This document shows, piece by piece, positions 9,852 through 20,355 of a DNA stretch of 64,000 bases (position 1 is its first letter; each line of letters opens with the position of its first letter). Where the stretch lies: NCBI GenBank assembly GCA_029959085.1, contig JARWIR010000027.1, positions 7,874,001 to 7,938,000 of the forward strand. The letters are read 5' to 3'. Origin of the DNA: Nemophila menziesii. Its lineage: Eukaryota > Streptophyta > Magnoliopsida > Boraginales > Hydrophyllaceae. Under the pieces are notes generated by a model. It had not been told where the DNA came from and ran no database searches. It saw only the letters and a program-made list of their open reading frames with translations. Position numbers and translations under genes: made by a program.

Positions 9852-11413
9852 TGGTGGTCCTTTGTGTGTTCTAAAAATAAATGCAATGCTAATCGAACCA
9901 CAACCGCAAGTGTACGGTTGTCCCAAGTAGTATGTATGATAATACAGATTCGTTCCAAGGACGGATGGTTGATCACAATGTTTAGCAAGTAGTGATTGAT
10001 GCACTTATGAAAATAAAAGACAATAAATTGTTTGTTTGGTTTTGTTTATTAATTCTAAATAAACGAAAGACAAATAATTAAATGCAAGTAAAAGATAAGA
10101 CGCAAGTAAAATAAGTGAAAACGCAATATGAGATGTGGTACTTGAGAACGCAAGGATCCTCCTAATTTTACTTTCTAACTTATGTTGTTTAAGGGCTAAA
10201 TCAATCAATTACAATGGTCGGGATTCTAAATTCCTTATACCCCCGTCAGGGTGGACTATAAGGCAATCCTAAAGTGTCACTAGTCCCGTCAGGGTAAATA
10301 TGATCCACCATTGGATGATTAAGATTTATTACCACTTTGGCCCTAGGATTAACTAAGTTCGTCAGAATCAATAGTTTTTATCCCAGATTGAACAATTAAT
10401 TCTGTACCTAAACCCCCCGTCAAGATGATCCACACGCCACATATGTGGAATAGCTTAGATACTAATACCTAATTTTAGTTCGCGACTCTAAAATCAGTAA
10501 ATAATCACAAATTGTCGAAAAGAGTAAAAGACCTGATTTAATTTAATTTAACAGAAACCCAAATTCAACATTCGTTATAAAATAAAACTAGGATTCACCC
10601 ATTGTTTGTTCTCAAGCACTAATGAAAGCTTAGCTCATATTAAAATTAAAAACTAAATTAAAAGAAATTGAATTCATATTGTTTACAAAATTAAAATACG
10701 AAAAGAACCTAATTTCCGGAATTGGAATGACTACGAACGGAGCTATAGACCCACTCCAGCTCTTGTAGCTTCTTCTTTCTTCCTTCTGTTGCTTCTCTCT
10801 GGTGTTTAATCTTGTGGAATGTGAATTGTGTGAAAAATAGAAGTCCAGACCTCCTTTTATAAGCATAAATTCGGACTAGGGCTTGGACCAGAAAATAAAA
10901 GCCTAATTAAATGTCCAAGCCCACTTTCTAAGCCCAAAATCCCGTAACTGATGATAGGCCTTCACTAAAACAGCTTTTCCCGATGCGTTACAACTCCGAT
11001 TGACCTCATTCCAGTTGCTAAAGTTCCGTAACTCGATAAGGAATGATTTCTCCTCAAAGGTCAGCGGCTAAATCATCGCTTAAGCACCTCGAAATCAGCA
11101 ATCTATGGCCTGGAAAATGGATTTTCAGCTCTAAAAATAATATCTTCGGGATTTATCTTCAAGTCTTGACTCTAATTCACGATCTTTGACTTTCTCCTCG
11201 GATTCCTCTCCTAGCTAACATCTAAAACCTGTAAACTTTACACTAAAAATACCAATATTACGCGCAAAAGTTTAATAAATTAAAAATGCTAGAAATAAAA
11301 AGGAAATTCCGGGTTATTGCAAATTTAGTCCAAAAGTCTATCATATTAATCAAATAAACACCAAAAATGATGTCTCCCAAGGGTCTAAAATAAGAACAAT
11401 TAGGGAGACATCA
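9852..11413 (-). repeat. 5' LTR of the Athila-like element (1562 bp)
   Basis: It is bounded by TG (9852) and CA (11413) on the plus strand, next to the PBS on one side and foreign retroelement sequence on the other. On the minus strand a TATA-box-like CTTATAAAAGG lies at 10853-10863, a plausible promoter. The outer end has an 11-bp inverted repeat, TGATGTCTCCC at 11368-11378 and GGGAGACATCA at 11403-11413. No protein-coding content is credible here. Confidence 0.85.
10853..10863 (-). promoter_or_regulatory. Putative TATA box in the Athila LTR
   Basis: Minus-strand CTTATAAAAGG inside the LTR, about 550 bp from its 5' edge and upstream of the PBS, is the best TATA candidate. Position and sequence only. 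Confidence 0.45.
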
Positions 11414-12352
11414 ACAATTCCTGATACAAATCCAGAGGATAACACTGAACTCAAGACATTTGTAGAGGCGTACACTCCTGAAAACATCAACGCCCAAATT
11501 ATTGAGATTGCGAAGAAAGGGCTTACACCGCAACAAGTTTTTACGCAAGTTATTCTAGAGAAAAAAGTGAGTGTAGAAGCACTAAGAGAGAACCTGAGAG
11601 TCTCAAGAAGAAGTGAAAGTGAGTTACCAACGAAGCTCAAAGATCCGGGAAGTTTTAACCTTCCTATTCAAATAAATGGTATGCTCAAGGTGAAAGCTAT
11701 GTACGATGTGGATTCTGGTGTGAATCTTATGCCTAAGTCCGTGATCGAGAGACTTGGACTTAAGAAATCAGAGAAAGCTCCAGTGAAGTTGCATTTCGCT
11801 GACAACTCAATTACTAGGACATGGGGAACAGTGGAGGACGTTCTAGTTCGAGCAGGTAGTATCGCCATCCCTACTGACTTTGTTATACTTGAGTTTGATG
11901 CAGATAAGCAGGTTCCAATCATACATGGACGACCTTTCATTGCCACAAGTCAAAGTGTCATCAACTTCCAAGAAGGGACCATTACCCTTCATGCAAAGAA
12001 CGTATCCGAGACCTTCTATGTCATGGGCAAGAAACCAAAGAAGTTAGATCCCAGCGTTCCTATCATCCACAGCCTTTCACATCACAAAGTCCCTCCAGAG
12101 AAGATCCACTTAAAACCTGTGGATACTGAGCCAAACATTGAGTTTGGGGTTGGCCATGAAGTACTATGGAAAGCTCACAAACGCGAAAATAGACCACTTA
12201 GTTTCAAAGACTCGTGGATGGGACCATTCATTGTCACTAAGGTTGTTTCAGCCAAGGTGATAGAAATCCGACCCAAGAAGGGGATCAAGCGCAGATTAGT
12301 TGACGTTCATAGCCTAACTCGTTGTTGGGGAGGCTATATTCGCAAATCTTGA
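11414..12352 (+). pseudogene. Protease plus integrase-tail ORF of a plus-strand Athila-like relic
   Basis: The coding frame is open from the insertion junction at 11414 and ends in TGA at 12350-12352, so its 5' part has been cut off by the minus-strand element. It contains a retropepsin-like domain (YDVDSGVNLMPKSVIERL, HFADNS, FDADKQVPIIHGRPF) followed directly by a module like the C-terminal end of gypsy integrase (GHEVLWKAHKRE, SWMGPFIVTKV, VDVHSLTRCW). Reverse transcriptase, RNase H and integrase core are missing. Either an internal deletion or a non-autonomous derivative explains this. Related to but clearly diverged from the nested element's protease. Confidence 0.7.
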
Positions 12353-12694
12353 TAGAGGTAACACGTCTAACTTTAAAAGACGTTAAATAAAAGTGTTGTT
12401 CGGGAGACAACCCGCGATTTTTTTTGATGTTTTTATGTCTTTTACGTTTTTAGTTGTGTTTAGTTTAGTTGTTTTTAGGTTATATTGCATATTTGAGAAA
12501 GGTATTAGTGTTTTTTATGCTTAGGTATTGGAGGAATCGAGTTCGGGAGGAGAAAACGAAATTCTACGGAAAAATCAGACCAACAATCCGGTACACCGGA
12601 CGATTCTTCCGGTATATCGCGGGAGAGAAAACACGTGACCACGGGGGTAAGACTCGGGTTTTTGGCCAAGAAGAAAAAAAATCAAAAGCACAGG
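12353..12694. other. 3' non-coding region of the plus-strand Athila-like relic
   Basis: It contains TGTTCGGGAGACAACCCGCG, T-rich sequence and short ORFs without recognisable domains. The final A/G-rich stretch (12669-12694) sits where a polypurine tract is expected before the LTR. Confidence 0.45.
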
Positions 12695-13080
12695 TGATGT
12701 CTCCCGATTTGTTCTAATTATTAGCCCCTTGGAGACATCCTTTTAGGTGAATAAATGACTTGTTTGATAGACTTTTAAGCTTAATTGATCATATTGCACT
12801 TCCTCCCCTTGGAAATTAACTATTTGCAGAATCTGAGCTTTTGTGCGTAAATTTGACTATTTTTAATGCAAAGTTAATTGGTTCTTGAAATTCATGAAAG
12901 ACCAATCCAAGGAGAAGAAGTGAGAATAAAGTCTTAGTGTATTTTAGAGTGTTAGGAAATGATTTTTAGTCGAGATTCTATTTAAGTCTGGTTAATAACT
13001 GCTCGAAGTTGATCAATTGTCTGTCTAAAAACTAACATGTTCTAAAGGGTTCAGTTTCTAACAATTAACCTTTTTTTCTC
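12695..13080 (+). repeat. Diverged 3' LTR of the plus-strand Athila-like relic (right edge approximate)
   Basis: It begins TGATGTCTCCCGATTTG, matching the start of the minus-strand element's LTR when read in its own direction, and keeps the terminal inverted repeat (GGAGACATC about 35 bases on). Further in, TTTTGTGCGTAA and TTTTTAATGCAAAGTTA parallel TTTTGCGCGTAA and TTTTTAGTGTAAAGTTT of the intact LTR. Similarity fades, so the right edge is uncertain and may be truncated by LINE sequence. Confidence 0.55.
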
Positions 13081-13084
13081 GGTG

Positions 13085-14330
13085 AAGTCGGCTATTTTGG
13101 AACCTATTTCAAGCGGTGAAGACATGGATATCGAACGGGAGAAGATTTGGAGGTTTCGATGTCCCCAAAAAATTAAAATTTTATTGTGACGTGTGGTTCA
13201 AAATAGATTGGAAACGAGAGTGAATCCAATCAAGCATGGTATAGATGTTTCAAGTATTTGTCCTTGGTGTGGCTCGTACGAGGAATCTCCAATCCATTTA
13301 TTCAGACATTGTGTTAAGGCTAAAAATATGTGGACTTGTATCAAAAAAAGAAGTCAAACGGACTTGACAAAGTGAGTTATACTACTCAGTTATTGTTGCT
13401 ATGACTAATGCAGTGGGAGAGATAATGAAGGGTCTGGCACTGAATTTATGCAACATGCGAATAGAGGGGCGAGTGCAGCAGCATTTACTACTCCATGGAC
13501 TTCTTTTGAAATTCTCTTGTCCAGGAACTATAGTGCGATTACGTTATGTTAGTGAATTTTTGCATAAAATAGGAACTTATTGTCACGCAATTGCAGTAGA
13601 ACATGTCCTTTATGCCAAATATGGAAGCCATTGGAATGACCTGCTCGAGTGATAATTGGCGACAGTAATGCTCTGCATCTTTTTGAGTCAAATGTAGTAG
13701 CAAGTATAACTAGACAACAACTCTACTCCAACGGAAATTTCATTTCACCGGCATCTATTGAGTAAATGACTATTTGTTGGTTTAAATTGGAACATGTTTT
13801 TTAGTGCTTTGATTGGTGTGGTGTGTAAGGAACTTACGAGTTCATGTTTAATAATGATATAATTCCTAATGGATATTGTTATAATCAAGAAAGCCAAGTA
13901 TATAGCATCGAAATATGTAAAATCATAGTGTCGTAGGCCATAAATGGGTACTTGTCATAGAGATTACGTGTAGATCATTGGATGGTGCAAACATACGGGT
14001 GGGAGTTGTAACACAAGAATGGGTAAAAAGAGGGGTTGATGGAGTCTTGAGGGACATTAGGGGATTCTCCATGAGAATAAATTGCTACTCACCGGTGATT
14101 GTAGAACTAATAGCGCTTCATGAGAGTCTACGCTAACTGAAGAGATGGAAGTTAATAAATCTTTGGGTGGAAGTGGATTCGCGAGAGGCATTAGAAGTAA
14201 TATATAAGGTGTAACCTGGAAGAGGTCCAACCACGATTTGGGTGGAGTTGATTCGTGCTATCTTGGTTCTAAATAGATCGTATTTGATCAAGTGTGTATA
14301 TAGAAAGGCAAATATCTTGTTTTTTCAGTT
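13085..14330 (+). pseudogene. Decayed LINE (non-LTR) 3' coding region: zinc-binding plus RNase H
   Basis: Translating with interruptions gives a plant LINE C-terminus: IWRFRCPQKIKILL, then a zinc-binding segment CPWCGSYEESPIHLFRHC (13,260-13,315), and further on an RNase H-like segment (GVLRDIRGFSMRI, VIVELIALHESL, LWVEVDSREALEVIY; about 13,975-14,310). In-frame stops and frameshifts are frequent. The reverse transcriptase is absent, consistent with 5' truncation. Confidence 0.7.
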
Positions 14331-14551
14331 TTGCAGATATAATTCATTGTCTAATACCTTTAAACCACCTAACGGGATCACAACAATCAATTCGATAATT
14401 GACAATAATACCCTCGAAGTTTCGAAAAAAGGACTCATCCTTTTATTCAGTTAATCCTAGCGAGAAAATCTCTACAGAAGTGCGAGGTCCACACCAAAAT
14501 CTCGAAAGTTACTACAGAAGAGGAAAGATCGATGTTACAAGAAAAAAGTTA

Positions 14552-15175
14552 GTTAATTGCACTATAGGTCCCTATATCCTTATGCTATATTTCTCTGTGA
14601 ATGCTAGTCTGATTTAAGTGGTCTATTTCTGTCTTGTCTAATTGCACTATAGGTCCCTATATTAGTTTTTGAGTTAATAGCACTCTAGGTCCCTATATTG
14701 AATTTTTTAGTTAATTGCACTATAAGTCTCTACATCTATATGCTACATGTGAATGATTAGTCTGAACGCTAGTCTGATCTAAGTGGTCTATTTTGGTCTC
14801 ATCTATATTAGTTTTTGAGTTAATTGCACTCTAGGTCCCTATATTAGTTTTTTGAGTTAATTGCACTATATGTACCTATACTGATTTTTGTTTGAGTTAA
14901 TTGACTGTAAGTCCCTAATTGATCTTTTTGAGTTGATTGCACTATATGTCTCTCTAAATTTAGCTTTTAAGAGTTAATTGCACTATGGATCCCGATTATA
15001 ATTTTTGAGTTTATTGCACTATAAGTCTCAATAATAGTTTTTTTTGAGACAATTGCATTATAAGTCCCTATATATTTTATTTTTCAGAATTGCACTATAC
15101 AATTTTCCAAAGTTAATTATACTATAGGTCTCCATTTTACTATGAGTTAATTGCACTATGAGCCACTATATATAT
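14552..15175. repeat. Degenerate tandem repeat, TTAATTGCACTATAGGTCCC type
   Basis: Roughly fifteen irregular copies of GAGTTAATTGCACTATAGGTCCC plus a variable TATATT/AGTTTTT spacer, with units of about 30-50 bases. Variants include ACTATAAGTC, ACTATATGTC and ACTCTAGGTC. The core recurs singly at 16259, 31354, 38486, 39586 and about 41178. Confidence 0.7.
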
Positions 15176-15422
15176 TCTGTGTGTGCTTATAAATTTTCAT
15201 TTGCAAAAATGTGATACATCATTTCACACAGAGGCGAAGCCAGGAATTTTTGTTAGGGGGGTCAAGGGACTTCGGAGGCAACGTCCTCGAAAAAAAGAAT
15301 TGCTTTAAATTTCTTTATAAGTCAATATATTATGTAAAATTACAAAATAGGTCTTTATATTATACAAAATAGCAATATAAGTCCTTTGACTTTTAAACTA
15401 GTAAAATTATGTAAAATTGTTT

Positions 15423-15469
<47 letters not shown>

Positions 15470-16160
15470 TATCCTTGCTAGACTAGTGGTGATGACTTTT
15501 AAATCTTTACTAATTGAGATACATCTTGTAATTTGCATTCTTTACGTTTCCAAGATATAGGAGTAGGGACTCTCAAGATGAAGGTTCCACCTTATACCTT
15601 GGTGGCTATGTTGTTTTTCATATATATTAAGAAATGCAATTATAACATTTTTAATTATAATTATAAAAGTATCTTTCATAAAGTGATTTGATATGTTAAA
15701 GATGTATTAGAAACATAAATTCTAATATTTTAATAAAAATAATAGTAGATAAAAAGGTGTCTTGATATTTTAGAACGACAAACATTGTAAAATAATATTT
15801 TTAGTAAATATACAAACATGGTAAAACAAAGAAAAAAAGGGTAATAATAATAATTTTTGCTATATCTAGAGATAACAAGATTGAAAAAAGGTGAATCTTG
15901 TGAACTTAATTATTGGTTATTGATAGTTGGAAGGAAATGAATAAACGTTTACTAACATATTACGAATTGAAAAATAAGATAGTAAATTAGAGGTTAATAA
16001 ATTTCATTTTTCTTCTATAATAAGTTAGGGTAAGATATACATAAAACTAAGTTAAACCCTTTAATTCTTTTTGGGTTGTAGGCATTTGTCCCATCTACCC
16101 TTGCCATCCCTTCTCTCAAGTGAACTAAAAACTGTCCACCTAACCTTATATTGAAAAATC
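15176..16160. other. AT-rich intergenic sequence with a (TA)n microsatellite
   Basis: No gene is visible. A (TA)n tract runs at about 15426-15463. The sequence CAGAGGCGAAGCCAGG at about 15231 resembles a transposon terminus; a similar CAGAGGCGGATTTATG occurs near 27478. Confidence 0.5.
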
Positions 16161-16415
16161 TGAAAACAATAAAAGCAAAAATGACGTGGATGATAATGAA
16201 AACACACGTGTTAATGTTGGAGATGAAAGTGATGACGGGTGTGATTCACAGGTATTAAAATTGCACTATAGGTCCTTATATTATGCAAAAATTGAAATAA
16301 ACTCTTTTTTATTTGTCAGAAGACTTGGACGAAGCAACCTATAACGATTGATAGCTCTAAAGAATTATCTACAGAGAATCAAGTAGCTGAATGTGAAGAC
16401 AGTGATAAGGAATAA
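16160..16415 (+). pseudogene. Unidentified gene end: two exons and a stop
   Basis: An open, acidic reading frame ending in ...DESDDGCDSQ runs to about 16252 (CAG), followed by GTATTA, and a second open stretch starts after TTTGTCAG at about 16320 (KTWTKQPITIDSSKEL) and closes with TAA near 16415. The GT...AG interval is about 68 bases and contains one ATTGCACTATAGGTCC core. The composition resembles a protein C-terminus, but I recognise no family and see no upstream exons. Confidence 0.35.
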
Positions 16416-16508
16416 ACAAAGAGTCTCCACAGGAACAAATATATACTGCAACACATACTATTATACCAGTTTTACTAAAAGAAAAAATCAGTTAGAAAAA
16501 AAGAATAT

Positions 16509-16658
16509 TGTGTAGATAGTACAGTTGTTGTAACATACTTGGTGTGATTGAGTTTTCTATATATAGAGACAAAATGTAATTCATTAAATACATCAATATA
16601 TACAAAAAAATACTTTTTATTCTTTTCTCTTCTTTATCTATTATGATATCTAGAGTCA
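16509..16658 (+). repeat. Short 5' LTR and degenerate PBS of a plus-strand copia element
   Basis: TGTGTAGATAGTACAG at 16509 begins a short LTR-like segment with a TATA-like CTATATATAGAGAC at about 16556. It ends near 16642, followed by TGATATCTAGAGTCAT, which resembles the usual initiator-Met-tRNA PBS with one inserted base. The matching 3' LTR was not found. Confidence 0.4.
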
Positions 16659-16761
16659 TATGAGATTTTTTTCGAAGCTCCATTATTCAACCATTAAAGG
16701 CTAAATTTGAGAATTACTAATATCTCAGCTCTATTCTTCGATCCTTGCTTCCGCGTTATTC

Positions 16762-16988
16762 ATGGCGTCATCATCATCTTCTTCCTCTACACCAAACATA
16801 AGCTCGAGCTCCTCTATTGCAGCTGGGTTCTTACTCCTCCGATAAAACTGGAGTAGCTTAGTTCAAGTCAAGCTTGACTCGTCCAATTATGTTTTGTGGC
16901 GAGCTCAATTAAAGGCGGTGTTGAAACTCATGGATAATTAGGTCACGTCAATGAGTCTATCCGATCACCTTCCTCATAGGATCCAACA
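16762..16988 (+). pseudogene. 5' part of copia gag, interrupted by a Helitron
   Basis: From ATG at 16762 the frame gives a Ser-rich N-terminus (MASSSSSSSTPN), a stop, and then the typical copia gag start LVQVKLDSSNYVLWRAQLKA, with another stop soon after. The gag continues at 20356 on the other side of the Helitron. Stops and frameshift show long decay. Confidence 0.7.
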
Positions 16989-17614
16989 TCTATATAATAA
17001 AGCAGAATGAAACCTAACTCTCCCTATTTATCCTCAAACTTCCCCATTCATCTCATAATTCCCCCATTTGTCTCATAATTCCCCCATTTGGCTCATTCTT
17101 TCATTTATTATATATACATAAAAAATATTATATAATATAAAATCCATTTAAATTTCATATAAATAAAATTATAAGAATTCAAATTAATTTTCATATAAAT
17201 AAAATTTATTTCTTTTTATTAAAATTTATAAAATACTAAAAAAAAATAAAAAAATTCAAAATTTATTATAAGAAAGGTTCAACTAGGTATACTATAAAAT
17301 TAAAACAAATTACTTTACATTATAATATTTAAATAATTTTTTATTTCTTTTATTTTCTTTGTCAAAACATGTATAATTTTGAAAGATCTCATTTCAATTA
17401 TAAAAAAAACAAACTTTTCAACACAAGAAATATATCGATTCATCCAATAAAAATTATAGAATATTAGAAAGTCAAGATGGAATTCATAATATATATATAT
17501 ATATATATGTCTATCATATAAAAATTTAAAATTAATAAACAATTAAAAGATAATTAATAATTAAAATAATCTGATAATTTACCATTAACATTCATTATTC
17601 ATTATATCTCTATA

Positions 17615-17632
17615 TCTATATAATAAAGTACT
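17615..17632 (+). other. Second Helitron 5' terminus inside the Helitron
   Basis: A TCTATATAATAAAGTACT start preceded by A repeats the 16989 terminus. Only one convincing 3' end (20355) was seen, so this is a nested or tandem truncated arrangement. Confidence 0.6.
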
Positions 17633-17789
17633 TTTTTAAACGGGTTGGACCCTCTACAAAAAAGACGAGCATGATCGTATTTGGTCCCTTAATTAATTTC
17701 TTCACATTAATTTCATTAATTTTTTTCTAATAAAAACTTGATTGTCCCTTATCTCACTCCATTAGACAACTAAAAGTTCCGTATTTGAT

Positions 17790-19020
17790 CCACGCTGACC
17801 GCAAACCTCTAACCTTAACCTAAATTTTGAACCGTAACTTAAATCTTAACTTTAACCTTAGCCTCAAAGTCAACCTCAACCTCAACCTTTGAGTTAAACT
17901 TAACATCAACCTCTAACTTAAATTTAACCTTAACTTTAACCTTAACCTCAAACTCAACCTAACTTAACATCAACCTCTAGCTTAAATTTAACCTTAACAT
18001 TAACCTTAAACTTGACCTTAACCTTCTCCTTAACCCTAGCCCTCGACCTAGCCTTAGCCTTAGGGTTAGCCTTAGTCTTAGTCTTACCCTTAGCCTTGGC
18101 CTTACCCTTAGCCTTAGCCTTAGCCTTAGCCTTAGCCGTAGCCATAGCCTTAGCCTTAGCCTTAGCCTTAGCCGTAGCCTTAGCCTTAGCCGTAGTTTTA
18201 GTCGTAGCCTTATCCTTAGCCTTATACTTAGCCTTAGCTTTAGCCTTATCCTTAGCTTTAGCCTTATCCTTATCCTTAGCATTAAACTTATCCCTAGCCT
18301 CAATCGTAGCCTTATTCTTAGCCTTAGCCTTAACCATAACCATAAACTTAATATTAACCTTAAACTTAACCCTTAACCCCTTGACCCCTTAACCCTTTAA
18401 CCTTAACCTTAACCTCAACCTCAACTTTATAACTAAAAACCTTAACCATATCCTTAAACCTAACCTGACATTAACCTTAACATTAAACTTAAACTTAAAC
18501 TTAAACTTAAACATAAACTTCAACTTACACTTAAACTTAAACTTAAACATAAATTAACTTAAACTTAAACTTATAATTAACGTTAACCTTACCCTCACCC
18601 TTACCCTCACCCTTACCCTTAACCTTAACAATAATAATAACCTCAACTTTAACCTTAAACTTAACCATAACCTTAGATATTACACCTTAAACCTAAACCT
18701 TAAACTTTAAACCATAAACCTAATCTTCATCTTCACCTTAACTTCAACCTTAACTTTAAACTTAAAGCTTAAAAATTTACCTTAAAATTAACCTTAACCT
18801 TAAACCTTAAACCTTGAACCTCAAACCTTAACCTTTGCCTTAACCTTAAACATTAAACCTTAAATTTAACTTTCACCTTTACTTTTTTAACCTTTATCTT
18901 AACCTTAAAGTTAAAACTTAATTTTAACCTTAATTATAAAATTAATCTTAACTTGAACCATGAGCCTTAAAGCTTAAAGCTTAAATCTTAAACCTTAACC
19001 TTAACCTTAATCTTAATACT
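17790..19020. repeat. Degenerate hexamer satellite CCTTAA / CCTTAG, array 1
   Basis: About 1.2 kb of imperfect ACCTTA-type hexamers, including a TTAGCC-rich block at about 18040-18330 and ACTTAA variants at 18480-18570. It is not the plant telomere repeat (CCCTAAA). Long ORFs here (Lys-Ala or Leu-Ala repeats) are translations of the satellite. Confidence 0.85.
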
Positions 19021-19744
19021 TTAAAACCCCTTATTCTTCTCATAATTTCCATATTCTTCTCATAATTAATTCATATAAAATAAAAACATATATATAGTCA
19101 CGTTTGACCTCATATTTTACTCAAGTAAGTAACAAATTTATTTCCTTCAATCTCGGATATTATAGTATCCAAAAAATAGTTTCGTTTTAATAATAAATAT
19201 ATCTAAATATAAACTCATATATGTAGCAAACATACAGATAAATCAAATGGAAAGATGATTACTTATGAAAGACACGTTTAAGCATTCTATTTTTAATAAA
19301 ATGTAACAATCTATACTCAACGTAGCTATATATTTTATATAATATCTATCATGTATAAATTAGAAAAAAATTGCTATAAAAAGAAAAAGTTTTGCATTTT
19401 ATATTTGAATCATAAGAAAAAATTAATACTTATTTAATTTTCAAATTTACCTTAACCGAAATACGATATCTATATAAAATAGGATACACCTAACTTTTAA
19501 ATTTTTATCAATATTAAAATATGACCAAATGAGCATCACAACTTAATTGCGTATTTTCTTATTTATTTTTATTACAAGATCGTTTATATAATATGAACTA
19601 ATCAAACATTTTTTTAAAAATTAATATTATATATCGGAATACTAACGTTTACCTTGAAGAGGGGGGGGGGGGTGTTCAAGACCCTAGGTGTCAGTTTCTC
19701 TTAAATTTATAATATAAAACCATTCCTTACAAAACTTCCCAAAT
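19021..19744. other. AT-rich spacer between the two satellite arrays
   Basis: No gene. It contains a 12-base G run at about 19662 followed by TGTTCAAGACCCTAGGTGTC. Confidence 0.5.
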
Positions 19745-20305
19745 GTCTCAACCTTAAAATTAACCTTAACCTTACCTTACCCTTGACCAAAAGCTTGACA
19801 TTAACCCTTAACCCATAAACTTAAACCTTAACCTTAATATTAACCTTAACTCTTACCTTAACATCAACCTCAACCTCAACCTCAACCTTAAACTTAACCT
19901 TAACATTAACCTTAACCTTAACTTGATATTTAACCATAGCCTTAGCCTTCACTGTATCCTTAGTCGTAGCCTTAGCCAAAGCCTTAACCTTAACCTTAAC
20001 CTTAACATTAACCTTATCCTTAACCTTAAAATTAAAATAACCTTTACCTTAACTTTAAACTTAACATTAACATTAACCTTAAATCTAACCTTACCCCTTA
20101 ACTTAACCTCAACCCCTTAACTATTAACCTTAAAAATATCCTTAACCTTATCCTTAACCTTAACCTAACATTAAACTTAACCTTAACCTTAACTTTAATC
20201 TTAACCTTAATCTTAACCTTAATCTTGACCTTAAACTTAACCTTAACTTAACCTTAACTTAACCTTACACTTAACCTTAAACCTAACCTTAACCTTAACC
20301 TTAAT
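19745..20305. repeat. Degenerate hexamer satellite CCTTAA, array 2
   Basis: About 560 bp of imperfect TTAACC hexamers running up to the Helitron 3' hairpin, the same family as array 1. Confidence 0.85.
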
Positions 20306-20355
20306 TTGTCTCAATTTTTATGTTTGAAGTGCCTTAAGGCACGGGCTATACCTAG

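Larger units (their letters stand above)
1..11413 (-). mobile_element. Athila-like Ty3/gypsy LTR retrotransposon, truncated at the window start
   Basis: Order on the minus strand is LTR (9852-11413), PBS, gag-protease-RT-RNase H-integrase, an extra ORF, PPT, second LTR (1-307 visible). Bases 1-307 align without gaps to 11107-11413 with one mismatch seen (position 20), so the insertion is young. Lineage is inferred from the long LTR, a PBS complementary to a tRNA-Asp-like 3' end, the protease motif CDLGASINLMPK and the extra ORF after integrase, all typical of Athila. The right flank begins ACAAT at 11414; the left flank, and so the target duplication, is outside the window. The element sits inside a plus-strand relative. 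Pol carries a nonsense codon and a C-terminal deletion, so this copy cannot be autonomous. Confidence 0.9.
16989..20355 (+). mobile_element. Helitron (3367 bp) inserted in copia gag
   Basis: It begins TCTATATAATAAAG after host A (16988) and ends CTAG before host T (20356), the canonical A|TC...CTRR|T arrangement without target duplication. A 3' hairpin GTGCC-TTAA-GGCAC occupies 20329-20342, 13 bases from the end. Both flanks encode neighbouring parts of one gag gene, which defines the empty site. No Rep/helicase is encoded, so it is non-autonomous. The interior is mostly TTAACC-type satellite. A second identical 5' terminus occurs at 17615. Confidence 0.85.

Noticed and set aside
11567..12352. 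GTG at 11567 as a genuine start codon
   Set aside because: The frame is open and coding-like upstream to the insertion junction at 11414, so the ORF is truncated rather than starting there.
17954..18392. Overlapping long ORFs with Lys-Ala and Leu-Ala repeats on both strands
   Set aside because: They are translations of the TTAGCC-type hexamer satellite; a 6-base unit automatically gives dipeptide repeats in all frames.
17790..20305. Possible interstitial telomere
   Set aside because: The repeat is TTAACC/TTAGCC-like and irregular, not the plant TTTAGGG repeat, and lies inside a Helitron.
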